From: JAMOQA01 sp964420365
GTDB lineage: Bacteria > Acidobacteriota > Polarisedimenticolia > J045
Length of the DNA: 64,000 nt
Direction of reading: 5' to 3'
Assembly: GCA_964420365.1 (NCBI GenBank)
Contig: CAYQTA010000094.1
Coordinates: forward strand, 102,205 to 166,204
Shown here: piece by piece, positions 50,429 to 59,539 of the stretch
How the letters are laid out: every line of letters starts with the position of its first letter
Numbering within the stretch: the stretch's first letter is position 1
Translations under genes and position numbers: made by a program
The notes under the pieces: generated by a model
What the model was told of the DNA's origin: nothing
The model's input: only the letters and a program-made list of their open reading frames with translations
Databases searched by the model: none

Positions 50429-51333
50429 GCCGCCGCCGTCCCGCGGACCACCTGCCCGCTCCGCGGCCGCCGGACGCCGGCCGCCGGCCGCCGCGGATCG
50501 CGCTGGCCGGCCTCGGCCGGGCGGGCTCGGCCCTCGCGGTGGCCCTGGCCCGGGACGCCGGCTGGAAGGTGGTGGCCTGGGACCGGAGACCGGCCCGGGT
50601 GGCGAGCCTCGTCCGGCGGGTCCCGGTGGAGCGGGCCCCCGGCCCCGCCGACCTGCTGCGGGCCGCCCCGTGGCTCCTGCTCGCGGTGCGGGACGAGGCC
50701 CTGGCCGAGTTCGCCGGGCGGTTGGCCGAGCTCGCCGGAACCGGCAGGCCCCCCCGGGTCGTGCTCCACGTGGCGGGCTCCCTCCCCTCGACCGTCCTTT
50801 CTCCCCTGCGCCGCGGGACGCGACCCGCCCTGGGCGTCTTCCACCCCGTGGTCTCCCTCGCGGGTCCCTCCTCCGCCGGCGCTCTCCCCGGGGCCTTCGC
50901 GACCGTCTCCGGCGACCCCGCCGCGGTCCGCGTGGCCCGCCGGATCGCCCGCGCGCTCGGGATGCGGGTCCTCCCGGTGGACGACGCGCGCCGGCCCCTC
51001 CTCCACGCGGGGGCCGTGATGGCGGCCGGGGACCTGGTGGCCCTCCTGTCGGGAGCGGAACGGCTGCTCGGCGAGGCGGGAATCCCGCCCCACCGGGCCC
51101 GGCGCCTGCTGGTGACCCTCGCCCGGAGCGCCCTCGACAACCTCGCGACCCGCGGGCCACGGGGCGCCCTGACCGGCCCGGCCGCCCGGAACGACCGCGA
51201 GACGATCCGCCGCCACCTCGAGGCGATCGCGGCAGCGCGGGACCTGGACCCCCGCATCGGCGATCTTCACCGGCTGCTCCTCGAGCTCTCCCGGGACCTC
51301 CTGGACGCGCCACCCGCGCCCCGGCGGCACTGA
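50425..51333 (+). CDS. Rossmann-fold and DUF2520 domain protein
   Basis: The 302-residue protein starts with a dinucleotide-binding motif (IALAGLGRAGSALAVAL, about 25-41) like that of 6-phosphogluconate dehydrogenase relatives, and continues with a helical DUF2520-type domain (about 145-295) that contains FHPVVSLAG and LLHAGAVMAAGDLVALL. Proteins of this kind are close to ketopantoate or prephenate dehydrogenases but have no proven substrate. It is coupled to rluD by a 4-base overlap. The first 20 residues are Pro/Arg rich and probably disordered. Confidence 0.8.
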   Translation: MSRRRPADHLPAPRPPDAGRRPPRIALAGLGRAGSALAVALARDAGWKVVAWDRRPARVASLVRRVPVERAPGPADLLRAAPWLLLAVRDEALAEFAGRLAELAGTGRPPRVVLHVAGSLPSTVLSPLRRGTRPALGVFHPVVSLAGPSSAGALPGAFATVSGDPAAVRVARRIARALGMRVLPVDDARRPLLHAGAVMAAGDLVALLSGAERLLGEAGIPPHRARRLLVTLARSALDNLATRGPRGALTGPAARNDRETIRRHLEAIAAARDLDPRIGDLHRLLLELSRDLLDAPPAPRRH

Positions 51334-51343
51334 CCCCCCTTCC

Positions 51344-51372
51344 TTGCCGCGGCGGGGACCTCCCCGTACCCT
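51344..51372 (+). promoter_or_regulatory. Putative promoter of the small secreted protein gene
   Basis: TTGCCG (51344-51349) and TACCCT (51367-51372) are 17 bases apart in the 75-base gap before the gene at 51409. The elements resemble those proposed for tolQ (TTGCCG, TACGGT). Confidence 0.5.
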
Positions 51373-51408
51373 CGACGGCGGATCGAACCCTTCCGGAGGC
51401 CGTACCCG

Positions 51409-52014
51409 ATGCGCCGTCTCGTGCCCGTCTTCCTGCTCGCACTCGCCTGCACCATGCCCGCCCTCGCCCAGATGCCCGGGACGATCCCCCGGGACGCGCG
51501 GCGACCCAGCCTTCCCACCGTGACGACGGCGGGTCGCTTCGAGGGGACCTGGTTCCGGGTCGAGCCTCGGCACCGGATCGCGCTGCAGGTGCGCCGGGAC
51601 CGGAAGGACGGGCGGTGGCAGGTGCGCCTCTTCTGGGATACCCGCGACGGGTTCGCCATCGACACCAACTGGGAAGAGGTCCACGAGTTCACCTACAAGG
51701 GTTACCCCGGCGTGATCGAGCTGCGCGTGGACCAGGAGCGCTCGACTCCCGAACGGCTCTTCCTCCACTTCCGGCGGGAGCAGGACGGGGCGCGGAAGTC
51801 CCACCTGCTGCAGGAAGGCGACGTGGAGCTGCGGCGCGGTGGGCGCACCGGCCGCAGCCTCGTCTGGACGATCGACGACTTTCACCAGCGGGTGACGGTC
51901 GGCGAGCCGATCGGACCCTACGAGGAGACGACCCGGGACGAACACCTCTTCCAGTGGTGGATCTTCCAGAAGGAATCGGAGCGCCTCGTCCCGTGGGACG
52001 AGATCCACTGGTGA
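51409..52014 (+). CDS. Secreted protein of unknown function
   Basis: The 201-residue product has a clear signal peptide (MRRLVPVFLLALACTMPALA, cleavage before Q) and a mature part rich in Trp, Arg and aromatic beta-strand patterns: RFEGTWFRVEPRH, WQVRLFWDTRDGFAIDTNWEE, LFLHFRREQDG and a C-terminal QWWIFQKESERLVPWDEIHW. I do not recognise a family; the pattern resembles a small beta-barrel such as a lipocalin. CGGAGG lies upstream of the ATG, and it has its own promoter. It is convergent with the transporter gene, 18 bases away. Confidence 0.75.
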   Translation: MRRLVPVFLLALACTMPALAQMPGTIPRDARRPSLPTVTTAGRFEGTWFRVEPRHRIALQVRRDRKDGRWQVRLFWDTRDGFAIDTNWEEVHEFTYKGYPGVIELRVDQERSTPERLFLHFRREQDGARKSHLLQEGDVELRRGGRTGRSLVWTIDDFHQRVTVGEPIGPYEETTRDEHLFQWWIFQKESERLVPWDEIHW

Positions 52015-52032
52015 TCGCCGGCAACCCGGGAA

Positions 52033-53805
52033 TCAGAAGGGGAAGAAAACGGGGACCAGGGCGAGCACGACACCGAAGCAGAGGAACGTCAGGGGCGCTC
52101 CCAGCGCGAGGAAGTCACGGAAACGGTAGCGGCCGGTCGACATCACGAGGAGACAGGCCGGCTCGAGGGGCGTCATGAACGCCAGGGACGCGGCCACCGC
52201 CACCGTGACGGCGAAGGGACGGGGATTCGCTCCCGCCAGGGCCGCGGTGTCCAGGGCGACCGGCAGCACGAGGAGCGCCGCCGCCGCGTTCGACATCGGC
52301 TGGGTGAGCAGCACCGTGAGCCAGTAGATCGCGGCGAGGGACGCGAGGGCATGGTGGTCCCCGGCCCCGCCGGCAAGACGGAGCACGGAGTGGGCCAGCC
52401 ACGACGCGGCGCCGGAGACGTCGAGGGCCTGCGAGACGCCGATCATCGCCCCGATCAGCACGATCAGCTTCAGGTTCAGGGCCCGGTACGCCTCCTCGAG
52501 GGGGATGCAGCCGAGGGCCACGACGAGGACCGCCCCGAGCAGGAAGGCGACGGACACCGGCAGGATCCCGAGGGCGGCCACCAGGAGGGCCAGCCCGAAG
52601 ACCAGGATCGAGAACCGCTCCTTGCGGGGCTCGTAGCGGGGCAGGAACCGGTCGCCCACCAGCAGGTAGAGGGGATCCCCCGCGAGGCGACGGATCCGTT
52701 CCGGGGCCCCCTGCAGCAGGAGGACGTCTCCGACCCGGAGACGGATGTCCCCGATCTTCTCGATCACCGGGCCGCCGCGACGCCACAGGGCGACGACGTC
52801 GAGGCCGTAGCGGCCCCGCAGGTCCACCTCCCGCAGGGTCCGCCCGATCAGGGGCGAGTTGTAGGAGACCGTGGCCTCGACCAGGGTGAGCCCCGCCTGG
52901 CCGGGTTCGATCCTCTTGCGCGTCGTCTTCCGGCGGAGACCGGCCGCGGAGACCGCACGGTTCACCGCCCGGGCATCCCCCTCGGCGACGACGATGTCTC
53001 CCTCCCGGAGCGGGGTGTCCAGGATCCCCTCGACCAGGCGCACCGCCCCGCGGATCAGGCCGAGGGGATGCAGCCGGGCGCGACGCCCCAGGTCGAGCTC
53101 CCGGAGGGTCCGGCCGATCGCGGGGGAGGCGGGGGGCACCTCCAGCTCCGTCATGAAGAAGCGCCGGTCCCCTCCCCCCGCGTCCTCCTGGCCGACGCGA
53201 CCGGGCAGCCACCGGGAGAAGACGACGAGGTACAGCGCGCCGAGGATCGCCAGGGGAACGCCGACCGGCGTCAGCTCGAAGAGACCGAGGGGAGGCTGAC
53301 CGTGCTCGACCAGGGCCCCGGCCACGGCCACGTTCGTCGAGGTCCCGGTCAGGGTGCAGACGCCGCCGAGCAGGCTCGCGAAGGCGACCGGCATCAGCAG
53401 GCGGGCCGGCGGAAGACGGCGGATCCGGGCGAGGCTCTCCGCCACCGGCAGGAACATCGCCGTCGCCGCCACGTTGTTGATGAACGCGGAGACCAGGGTC
53501 ACCGTCCCGAGGAGCAGCGGAACCACCCGCTCGTGCCCGCCCCGCGACAGCCGCTCGAGGCGGGCGACGATCCGTTCCCCCGCCCCGTTGCGCACCAGGC
53601 TGGCGGAAAGGATCAGCACGCTGCCGATCATCACGAGGGCGGGGCTGCCGAAGCCGTGGAACGCCTGGGCGGGATCGAGGACCCCGCCCACGACCAGCGC
53701 CAGCAGGGCGAGCAGGCCCACCAGCTCCACGGCGAGTGCCTCCGTCCAGAAGAGGACGAAGGCGACGGCGACGACCAGGAGGACGAAGGTGGCCTCGACG
53801 TTCAC
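52033..53805 (-). CDS. SLC13/DASS-type transporter with two RCK_C (TrkA_C) domains
   Basis: The 590-residue protein has five or six N-terminal helices (to about 195) with VGLLALLALVVGGVLDPAQAFHGFGSPALVM, a cytoplasmic insert of two TrkA_C-like domains (about 205-380; FMTELEVPPASPAIGRTLREL and LVEATVSYNSPLIGRTLREV), then a second half with VLIGAMIGVSQALDVSGAA and LTQPMSNAAAALLVLP. The family moves sodium with sulfate, citrate or dicarboxylates. The substrate is not predictable. The GTG start is at 53803-53805. It follows glgC by 13 bases. Confidence 0.87.
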   Translation of the reverse strand: MNVEATFVLLVVAVAFVLFWTEALAVELVGLLALLALVVGGVLDPAQAFHGFGSPALVMIGSVLILSASLVRNGAGERIVARLERLSRGGHERVVPLLLGTVTLVSAFINNVAATAMFLPVAESLARIRRLPPARLLMPVAFASLLGGVCTLTGTSTNVAVAGALVEHGQPPLGLFELTPVGVPLAILGALYLVVFSRWLPGRVGQEDAGGGDRRFFMTELEVPPASPAIGRTLRELDLGRRARLHPLGLIRGAVRLVEGILDTPLREGDIVVAEGDARAVNRAVSAAGLRRKTTRKRIEPGQAGLTLVEATVSYNSPLIGRTLREVDLRGRYGLDVVALWRRGGPVIEKIGDIRLRVGDVLLLQGAPERIRRLAGDPLYLLVGDRFLPRYEPRKERFSILVFGLALLVAALGILPVSVAFLLGAVLVVALGCIPLEEAYRALNLKLIVLIGAMIGVSQALDVSGAASWLAHSVLRLAGGAGDHHALASLAAIYWLTVLLTQPMSNAAAALLVLPVALDTAALAGANPRPFAVTVAVAASLAFMTPLEPACLLVMSTGRYRFRDFLALGAPLTFLCFGVVLALVPVFFPF

Positions 53806-53818
53806 GGGAAACCGGCCC

Positions 53819-55078
53819 TCAATCGAGCAGCTCCCCCTTCGGAATCACGACGAGCCCTCCGGGGGTGACGAAGAAGCGCTTCCGGTCCGCCTCCGGGTCG
53901 ACACCGATCTCGTAGCCCTCCGGGATCCGGACCCCCTTGTCGACGATCGCCCGGCGGACCACGGCATGCCGCCCCACGTCGACACCGTCCATCAGGATGC
54001 TGTCCTCCACCCGGGACCAGGAGTTCACCCGGCAGCCGGGACCGAGGATCGAGCGTTCCACCCGTCCCCCGCTCACGATGGCGCCCGGCGACACGAGGGA
54101 GTCCAGGGCCTCGCCGATTCGACCCTTCTCGCCCCCGGCGAAGACGAACTTGGCCGGGGGCGCCTGGATCGGGGCGGAACGGACGGGCCACTCCCGGTCG
54201 TAGAGGTTGAACTCCGGGCTCACCGACACCAGGTCCATGTTGGCGTCGTAGTAGGCGTCCAGGGTCCCGATGTCCCGCCAGTAGGGCCTCCGGTCCGTCC
54301 CCGCCCCGTGGAACCGGTGGGCGATCACGCGCCGCCCCTCGGCAACGAGGGCGGGAAAGACGTCGTGTCCGAAGTCGTGGCTCGACGATTCCCGGCGGGC
54401 ATCCCGGCTCACCGCCGCGACCAGGGTCTCCGTGTCGAACACGTAGACCCCCATGTTGGCCAGGACCTCGGGACCCCGCGGATCGAGATCCTTCGGCTTC
54501 TCGCGGAATCCCGTCACGCGCCCCTCGGTGTCGGTCTCCACGACGCCGAACCGGGAGGCCTCGGCCGCGGGCACGGGGATGACGGCCATCGTCGCCTCGG
54601 CGCCGCGCTCGATGTGCTCCGCCAGCATCTCCCGGTAGTCCATCCGGTAGACGTGATCGCCGGACAGGATCACGACGTGGCTGGGCTTCTCGTCGCTGAG
54701 GATGTAGACGTTCTGCCAGACCGCGTCGGCGGTTCCGAGGTACCACGTGGTCCCGACCCGGAGCTGCGGAGGGATCGTCCAGACGTACTCTCCCAGCTCG
54801 GCCGAAAACAGGTTCCATCCCTGCTTGACGTGGAGCTGCAGCGAGGCGGACTTGTACTGGGTCAGCAGGTAGATGCGGCGGAGCCCGCTGTTGACGCAGT
54901 TCGACAGCGTGAAGTCGATGATCCGGTAGGTCCCACCGAACGGGACGGCCGGCTTCGACCGGTCGCGGGTGAGCGGGTAGAGCCGCTCACCCTTCCCCCC
55001 GGCCAGGACGAAGGTGATCACCCGGCGCAGTACGTCCGGGTGCACGGTCTTCCTCTCGCGCCGCGGCGACGTGGCCAT
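53819..55078 (-). CDS. glgC: Glucose-1-phosphate adenylyltransferase
   Basis: GlgC makes ADP-glucose for glycogen. The 419-residue protein has VLAGGKGERLYPLTRDRSKPAVPFGG (about 24-49), LGTADAVWQNVYIL, LSGDHVYRMDYREML, SRFGVVETD, the substrate loop FREKPKD, PYWRDIGTLDAYYDANMDL and a left-handed beta-helix at the C end. These are hallmark motifs. The ATG follows TGGAGGAA. It is flanked by the response regulator and the transporter; glycogen synthase and branching enzyme are not in the window. Confidence 0.97.
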   Translation of the reverse strand: MATSPRRERKTVHPDVLRRVITFVLAGGKGERLYPLTRDRSKPAVPFGGTYRIIDFTLSNCVNSGLRRIYLLTQYKSASLQLHVKQGWNLFSAELGEYVWTIPPQLRVGTTWYLGTADAVWQNVYILSDEKPSHVVILSGDHVYRMDYREMLAEHIERGAEATMAVIPVPAAEASRFGVVETDTEGRVTGFREKPKDLDPRGPEVLANMGVYVFDTETLVAAVSRDARRESSSHDFGHDVFPALVAEGRRVIAHRFHGAGTDRRPYWRDIGTLDAYYDANMDLVSVSPEFNLYDREWPVRSAPIQAPPAKFVFAGGEKGRIGEALDSLVSPGAIVSGGRVERSILGPGCRVNSWSRVEDSILMDGVDVGRHAVVRRAIVDKGVRIPEGYEIGVDPEADRKRFFVTPGGLVVIPKGELLD

Positions 55079-55100
55079 CGGTCGTTCCTCCAGGAAGGCG

Positions 55101-55481
55101 TCAGATCTCCGGCGGGCCCAGGTGCTCCCGCTCCTCGAGCAGCCGGCGGATCGTCCGCTTGAGTTCCGTGGTGTCCGGGCCCTTCGTCACGTAGGCGTCC
55201 GCGGCCCACGAGGTGAAGTCGTCCCGGTAGGAGTCGTAGGCGGTGTGCAGGATGATCGGGATCCGGCGATCGCGGTCGAGGATTCGCGCCATCGCCTCGA
55301 GCCCGTTCATCCCCGGCATCCGGATGTCGAGCACGACCAGGTCCGGCGCGCTCCGCTCGAACGCGCGGATGCCCTCCTCGGCCGTCGCGGCCTCGAGCAC
55401 CTCGTGGCCCTCCTCCTCCAGCTCCTTCCGGTACAGGAGCCGGAGGTTCGCCTCGTCGTCCACGATCAGGATACGGGCCAT
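55101..55481 (-). CDS. Single-domain response regulator
   Basis: The 126-residue protein is a receiver domain only: acidic pocket DDE at 8-10, phosphoacceptor Asp52 in VVLDIRMPGMNG, Thr in LHTAYD and the conserved Lys in YVTKGPD. There is no output domain, so it acts through protein contact or a phosphorelay. It starts three bases after the kinase gene, so the two form a pair. GGAGG lies before the ATG. Its place upstream of glgC suggests a shared transcript. Confidence 0.93.
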   Translation of the reverse strand: MARILIVDDEANLRLLYRKELEEEGHEVLEAATAEEGIRAFERSAPDLVVLDIRMPGMNGLEAMARILDRDRRIPIILHTAYDSYRDDFTSWAADAYVTKGPDTTELKRTIRRLLEEREHLGPPEI

Positions 55482-55484
55482 CTG

Positions 55485-57632
55485 TCAGTCCTCCTTCATC
55501 CTCCCGGCCTCCGCCAGGGGGAGGACCACGCGGAAGCGGGACCCCTCGCCGGGACGTCCGCCCGCGGTCAGGGACCCGCCGCACTGGGCGACCAGCCGGC
55601 GGGCAAGGGGCAGGCCGAGGCCCGTCCCTCCCGCCTTCGTGGTGTAGAACGGCTCGAAGACCTTCTCGATGTCCTCGGGCGACAGCCCGGGGCCGTTGTC
55701 CTCGACGACGATGTGGACGGTGTCCCGGAAGCGGCGCGCCTCGACGGCCACCCGCCCTCCTTCGCCGACGGCATCGAACGCGTTCCGCAGCAGGTTGTCC
55801 AGGACCTCCATCAGGATCTCCCGACCGCCCCGCACCGCCGGCAGTCCCTCCTCGACCTCCGCCACCAGCTCGATCCCCTGCTCCGAGGCCAGCTCGCGGT
55901 ACCGGGCGACGGCGTCGGCGACGAGGCCGGCGACGTCGACCGCCTCCTCCGCCGGCGAGCGCGCGACCCGGACCTCCTGGCGGATCCGCTCGAGGATCAT
56001 CTCCATGCGGGACGCCTCCTCGACGATGATCGCCACGTCCTCGTGCCGCGGGTCGTCCCCGGGGATCGCCCGGGCGAGCCGCCGGGCGAACCCGCCGAGG
56101 ATCGACAGCGGATTGCGGATCTGGTGGACGATCTCGGCGGCCAGCTCGCCGATCGCCGAGAGCCGCTCTTCCTCGAGCAGTTTCCGCTGGAGGTGGCGGG
56201 TCCGCTCGTGGGCGACCCGCAGGTCCTCGAGCCGCTGCGCCAGCTCGTCGTGGAGGCGCGAGCGCTGGATCGCACCGGCCGCGCTGGCGGCAAGGAGCCC
56301 CAGGAGCCCGGGCAGGTCCTCCTCGCGGTCCGGGCCGGGGGGAAGCGTCCCGCACAGGACGCCGAGCCCTTCCGACTGGCCGCGCAGCCCGACGAGCCAG
56401 GCGGGCTCGGGCCCGAGGAACCCCGCCAGCCGCGGCTCGACGACGTCCGCCGCCCCGCCGGCGGCGAACGGCCGCGGGTTTCCCTCCGCGAGGGCCCGCA
56501 CGAGCGGATGGTCCCTCCGGTCGAGGGGCACGACGACCCGCCGGACCATCGTCTCGAGGACGCGGTCCTCGGGGAACGGCTGCTGGAAGGCGAGGGCCTC
56601 GATCCGGTCACCCAGGTCCTCGAGGGAGTGCGCCCCCTCGATACCGGGCCGGCGCCGCGCCATCCGCCCCCGCAGGACCCCCCGGTGGGGATCGACGAGG
56701 AACAGGGCGGCCGACGAGAGCCCGAGACCGGCCGGATGAACCATCGCGGCCAGCACGACACCGAGCACCTGGTCGAGCCGCGCCGTGCGGGCCAGCACGC
56801 GGCTGACCTCCTGGAGCAGGCCGAGCTGGGCGATCTTGCGGGAGAGCGCCTCCCGGTAGGCCCGCTCCCGCGTGATCTCGACCAGGATCGCCACCGCCGC
56901 CGCCAGCTTTCCGTCGGGGCCCGGCACCGAGGCGAGGGAGAACTGGAAGACCCGGCGCGAAGGACCCTCGCCGAAAACGGCCTCGATGCCCTCGATCGTC
57001 GGGCGCCGCTCGAGAAGGCGGGCCAGGTCGGTCCCCCGCGCGGGCAGCACGTCCGGCGGCAGCAGGTCCTCGAGGCGCCGGCCACGCAGCGCCAGCTCCC
57101 GTTCTTCCAGGGTGTCGCCCGCGGGCGTCACCAGCAGGGTGACCGCGGGCGGGTTCGCGGCGACGACCCGCATCTCCGCGTCGAGCAGGACGACCCCGGC
57201 CGGGACGTGGCGCAGGCCGGCGGACAGGACGCGCTCGCGAAACACCTGGTCGGGGAAGGCCCGGTCCGGTCCCCCGGTGTCGAGGATCATCTCCAGGACC
57301 TGCCGCCCGGGGAGCGGGGCCTGGAAGAGGAGCAGGCGGGGCCCGAGGGCGCCGGGCCGGGTCTCCGGTACCCAGGTGCAGTGGGCACGCCGCTCCGCGA
57401 GCACCCGCTCCAGGCGGCAGCCGCTGCAATCGAGCTTCCTCCGGAGCAACCGCCCCCGGCACGTGGAACCGATCAGCTCGGCGCCCCGGGAAGCCAGGAG
57501 GGAACGACTCGCCCAGGCGACCCGGCGGGAGGCGTCGATCACCGCCAGCTGCACGCCGGCCGCGTCGAGGGCGGCAAGGAGCGCCGAGGGGTCCGGCACG
57601 GTCTCGCGGGCGGCTTCCTTCCCCTTCGGCAT
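55485..57632 (-). CDS. PAS-PAS-GAF sensor histidine kinase (NtrB-like)
   Basis: The 715-residue protein has no membrane helix. It shows an N-terminal PAS (about 18-115) with a cysteine set C58, C69, C72, C85; a second PAS (about 145-260); a GAF-like region (about 285-470); a HisKA domain with phosphorylated His503 in EIVHQIRNPLSILGG; and a HATPase domain with NLLRNAFDAVGEGG, DNGPGLSPEDIEKVFEPFYTTK and GGTGLGLPLARRL. The cysteine pattern resembles PAS domains that may bind metal or sense redox. The ATG (57632) follows GAGGGGA; a 47-residue extension is rejected. Confidence 0.92.
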   Translation of the reverse strand: MPKGKEAARETVPDPSALLAALDAAGVQLAVIDASRRVAWASRSLLASRGAELIGSTCRGRLLRRKLDCSGCRLERVLAERRAHCTWVPETRPGALGPRLLLFQAPLPGRQVLEMILDTGGPDRAFPDQVFRERVLSAGLRHVPAGVVLLDAEMRVVAANPPAVTLLVTPAGDTLEERELALRGRRLEDLLPPDVLPARGTDLARLLERRPTIEGIEAVFGEGPSRRVFQFSLASVPGPDGKLAAAVAILVEITRERAYREALSRKIAQLGLLQEVSRVLARTARLDQVLGVVLAAMVHPAGLGLSSAALFLVDPHRGVLRGRMARRRPGIEGAHSLEDLGDRIEALAFQQPFPEDRVLETMVRRVVVPLDRRDHPLVRALAEGNPRPFAAGGAADVVEPRLAGFLGPEPAWLVGLRGQSEGLGVLCGTLPPGPDREEDLPGLLGLLAASAAGAIQRSRLHDELAQRLEDLRVAHERTRHLQRKLLEEERLSAIGELAAEIVHQIRNPLSILGGFARRLARAIPGDDPRHEDVAIIVEEASRMEMILERIRQEVRVARSPAEEAVDVAGLVADAVARYRELASEQGIELVAEVEEGLPAVRGGREILMEVLDNLLRNAFDAVGEGGRVAVEARRFRDTVHIVVEDNGPGLSPEDIEKVFEPFYTTKAGGTGLGLPLARRLVAQCGGSLTAGGRPGEGSRFRVVLPLAEAGRMKED

Positions 57633-57676
57633 CGATTCCCCTCGGCAGGGCCCGGAAATGTCCGGTGGCCGCCTCC

Positions 57677-57682
57677 AGTATA
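57677..57682 (-). promoter_or_regulatory. -10 element of the kinase operon
   Basis: TATACT on the minus strand, five of six matches to TATAAT, lies about 45 bases before the kinase ATG. No good -35 is seen at the expected place. On the plus strand TAGACT at 57719-57724 may serve pruA. The 142-base gap is the divergent control region of the two units. Confidence 0.4.
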
Positions 57683-57774
57683 GCCCCGGGGCCGGTGGGC
57701 CGGTTTCGCGCTTCGGGATAGACTCCTCGTCCCCCGAGGACCCGCTTCTCGCGCGGGGAAGAAGGAGACGACCC

Positions 57775-59406
57775 ATGCCGAACGGTGTCTACCGCGTACC
57801 CGAGCCCAAGAACGAGCCGGTGCTGACCTACGCCCCCGGCACGCCGGAGCGGGCGACCGTCAAGGAAGAACTCGCGCGCCTGCTCGACGAACCGATGGAG
57901 ATCCCCTGCGTGATCGGCGGCAGGGAGATCCGCACGGGAAAGATCGCCCTCCAGCGCCTTCCCCACGACCACCGGCACGTGATCGCCCGGGTCCACATGG
58001 CGGGGCCCCGCGAGGTGCGGATGGCGGTGCGGGCGGCACGGGAGGCCTGGGAGAGCTGGTCGCGGACGCCGTGGGAGGTGCGCGCCGCGATCTTCCTCAA
58101 GGCGGCCGAGCTCCTCGCCGGTCCGTACCGGGCCCTCGCCAACGCGGCGACCATGCTGGGGCAGAGCAAGACGATCCACCAGGCGGAGATCGACGCGGCC
58201 TGCGAGCTGATCGACTTCTGGCGGTTCAATCCCTGGTACATGCAGAAGATCTACGAGGACCAGCCCTGGTCTTCCGCCGGCACCTGGAACGTGGTGGAGT
58301 ACCGACCCCTCGAGGGGTTCGTCTTCGCGATCACCCCGTTCAACTTCACCTCCATCGGGGGCAACCTGCCGACGTCGCCGGCGATGATGGGGAACACCGT
58401 CATCTGGAAGCCCGCGTCCACGTCGGTCGCCTCCAACTGGGTGATCTTCAACGTGCTCCGCGAGGCGGGACTGCCGGCCGGCGTGATCAACTTCCTCCCG
58501 GGCCCGGGCTCGGCGATCGGGCCGGTGGTCCTGACCGACCCGAACCTGGCCGGGGTCCACTTCACCGGCTCGACGTCGACGTTCCAGAACATCTGGCAGA
58601 CGATCGGGACCAACATCCGGTCGTACCGCACCTATCCCCGGCTGGTCGGCGAGACCGGCGGCAAGGACTTCGTCTTCGTCCACCCGTCCGCCGACGTGGA
58701 CGAGGTCGTGACCGCCCTGGTCCGCGGCGCGTTCGAGTACCAGGGGCAGAAGTGCTCGGCCGCCTCCCGGGCCTACGTGCCCCGGTCCCTGTGGCCACGG
58801 ATCCGCCGGGCGCTGGTGGCCGAGGTGAAGAACATCCGGATGGGCGACGTGACCGACTTCCGCAACTTCATGGGAGCGGTGATCGACCGGGCCTCCTTCG
58901 AGAAGATCACGGGCGCGATCGCCACGGCGAAGCGGTCGAAGAAGGCGAAGATCATCGTCGGTGGTGGCCACGACCGGAAGAAGGGCTGGTTCATCGAGCC
59001 GACGGTGGTCGAGGTCGAGGACCCGAAGCACCGCCTGATGCAGGAGGAGTGGTTCGGCCCGCTGCTGAGCATCTGGGTCTACCCGGACCGTGACCTGGAC
59101 CGGGCGGTCGAGCTGTGCAACGAGACCAGCCCGTACGGGCTGACCGGCGCGGTCTTCGCCCGCGACCGCAGGGCGATCCAGGCGATCTCCCAGGCGCTCC
59201 GCCACGCCGCCGGCAACTTCTACGTCAACGACAAGCCGACGGGCGCGGTGGTCGGCCAGCAGCCGTTCGGTGGTTCCCGGGCCTCGGGAACGAACGACAA
59301 GGCTGGCTCGGCGATGAACCTGCTGCGCTGGACCTCGGCGCGGGCGATCAAGGAGACCTTCGTGCCGCCGAGGGACTGGCGGTACCCCTTCATGGACGAG
59401 GAGTGA
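57775..59406 (+). CDS. pruA: L-glutamate gamma-semialdehyde dehydrogenase (P5C dehydrogenase)
   Basis: The 543-residue protein is the single-function type that oxidises glutamate semialdehyde (from proline) to glutamate with NAD+. It has EYRPLEGFVFAITPFNFTSI, WKPASTSVASNWV, VHFTGSTSTFQNIW, the catalytic Glu in LVGETGGKD and catalytic Cys327 in YQGQKCSAASRAYV, and the end QQPFGGSRASGTNDKAGS. Length and start (NEPVLTYAPGTPER) match the animal-type P5CDH. No proline dehydrogenase gene is adjacent. AAGGAGACG precedes the ATG. Confidence 0.95.
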   Translation: MPNGVYRVPEPKNEPVLTYAPGTPERATVKEELARLLDEPMEIPCVIGGREIRTGKIALQRLPHDHRHVIARVHMAGPREVRMAVRAAREAWESWSRTPWEVRAAIFLKAAELLAGPYRALANAATMLGQSKTIHQAEIDAACELIDFWRFNPWYMQKIYEDQPWSSAGTWNVVEYRPLEGFVFAITPFNFTSIGGNLPTSPAMMGNTVIWKPASTSVASNWVIFNVLREAGLPAGVINFLPGPGSAIGPVVLTDPNLAGVHFTGSTSTFQNIWQTIGTNIRSYRTYPRLVGETGGKDFVFVHPSADVDEVVTALVRGAFEYQGQKCSAASRAYVPRSLWPRIRRALVAEVKNIRMGDVTDFRNFMGAVIDRASFEKITGAIATAKRSKKAKIIVGGGHDRKKGWFIEPTVVEVEDPKHRLMQEEWFGPLLSIWVYPDRDLDRAVELCNETSPYGLTGAVFARDRRAIQAISQALRHAAGNFYVNDKPTGAVVGQQPFGGSRASGTNDKAGSAMNLLRWTSARAIKETFVPPRDWRYPFMDEE

Positions 59407-59429
59407 CGTCACCACCCCGCGCCACCGTG

Positions 59430-59459
59430 ACCCGGGCCCCGGCACGCCGGGGCCCGGGT
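59430..59459 (+). terminator. Strong hairpin after pruA
   Basis: A 14-base perfect inverted repeat (ACCCGGGCCCCGGC and its complement) with a 2-base centre starts 24 bases after the pruA stop. It is the longest perfect stem noted in the window. No T-tract follows. Confidence 0.7.
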
Positions 59460-59472
59460 GCCTTCGCCGCCC

Positions 59473-59501
59473 TTGCCCGGGCCGCCCGGCGGGTCGACAA
59501 T
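59473..59501 (+). promoter_or_regulatory. Putative promoter of the aminotransferase gene
   Basis: TTGCCC (59473-59478) and GACAAT (59496-59501) are 17 bases apart and stand just after the pruA terminator, about 38 bases before the aminotransferase ATG. Confidence 0.5.
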
Positions 59502-59539
59502 CCCCTCCCCCACCTCGCGCATGCCCCCGGGAGGGACCG

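Noticed and set aside
55014..57683. 889-codon plus-strand frame opposite the kinase and response regulator
   Set aside because: Shadow of two genes with complete catalytic motifs on the other strand; Arg/Leu/Gln/Asp-rich without motifs.
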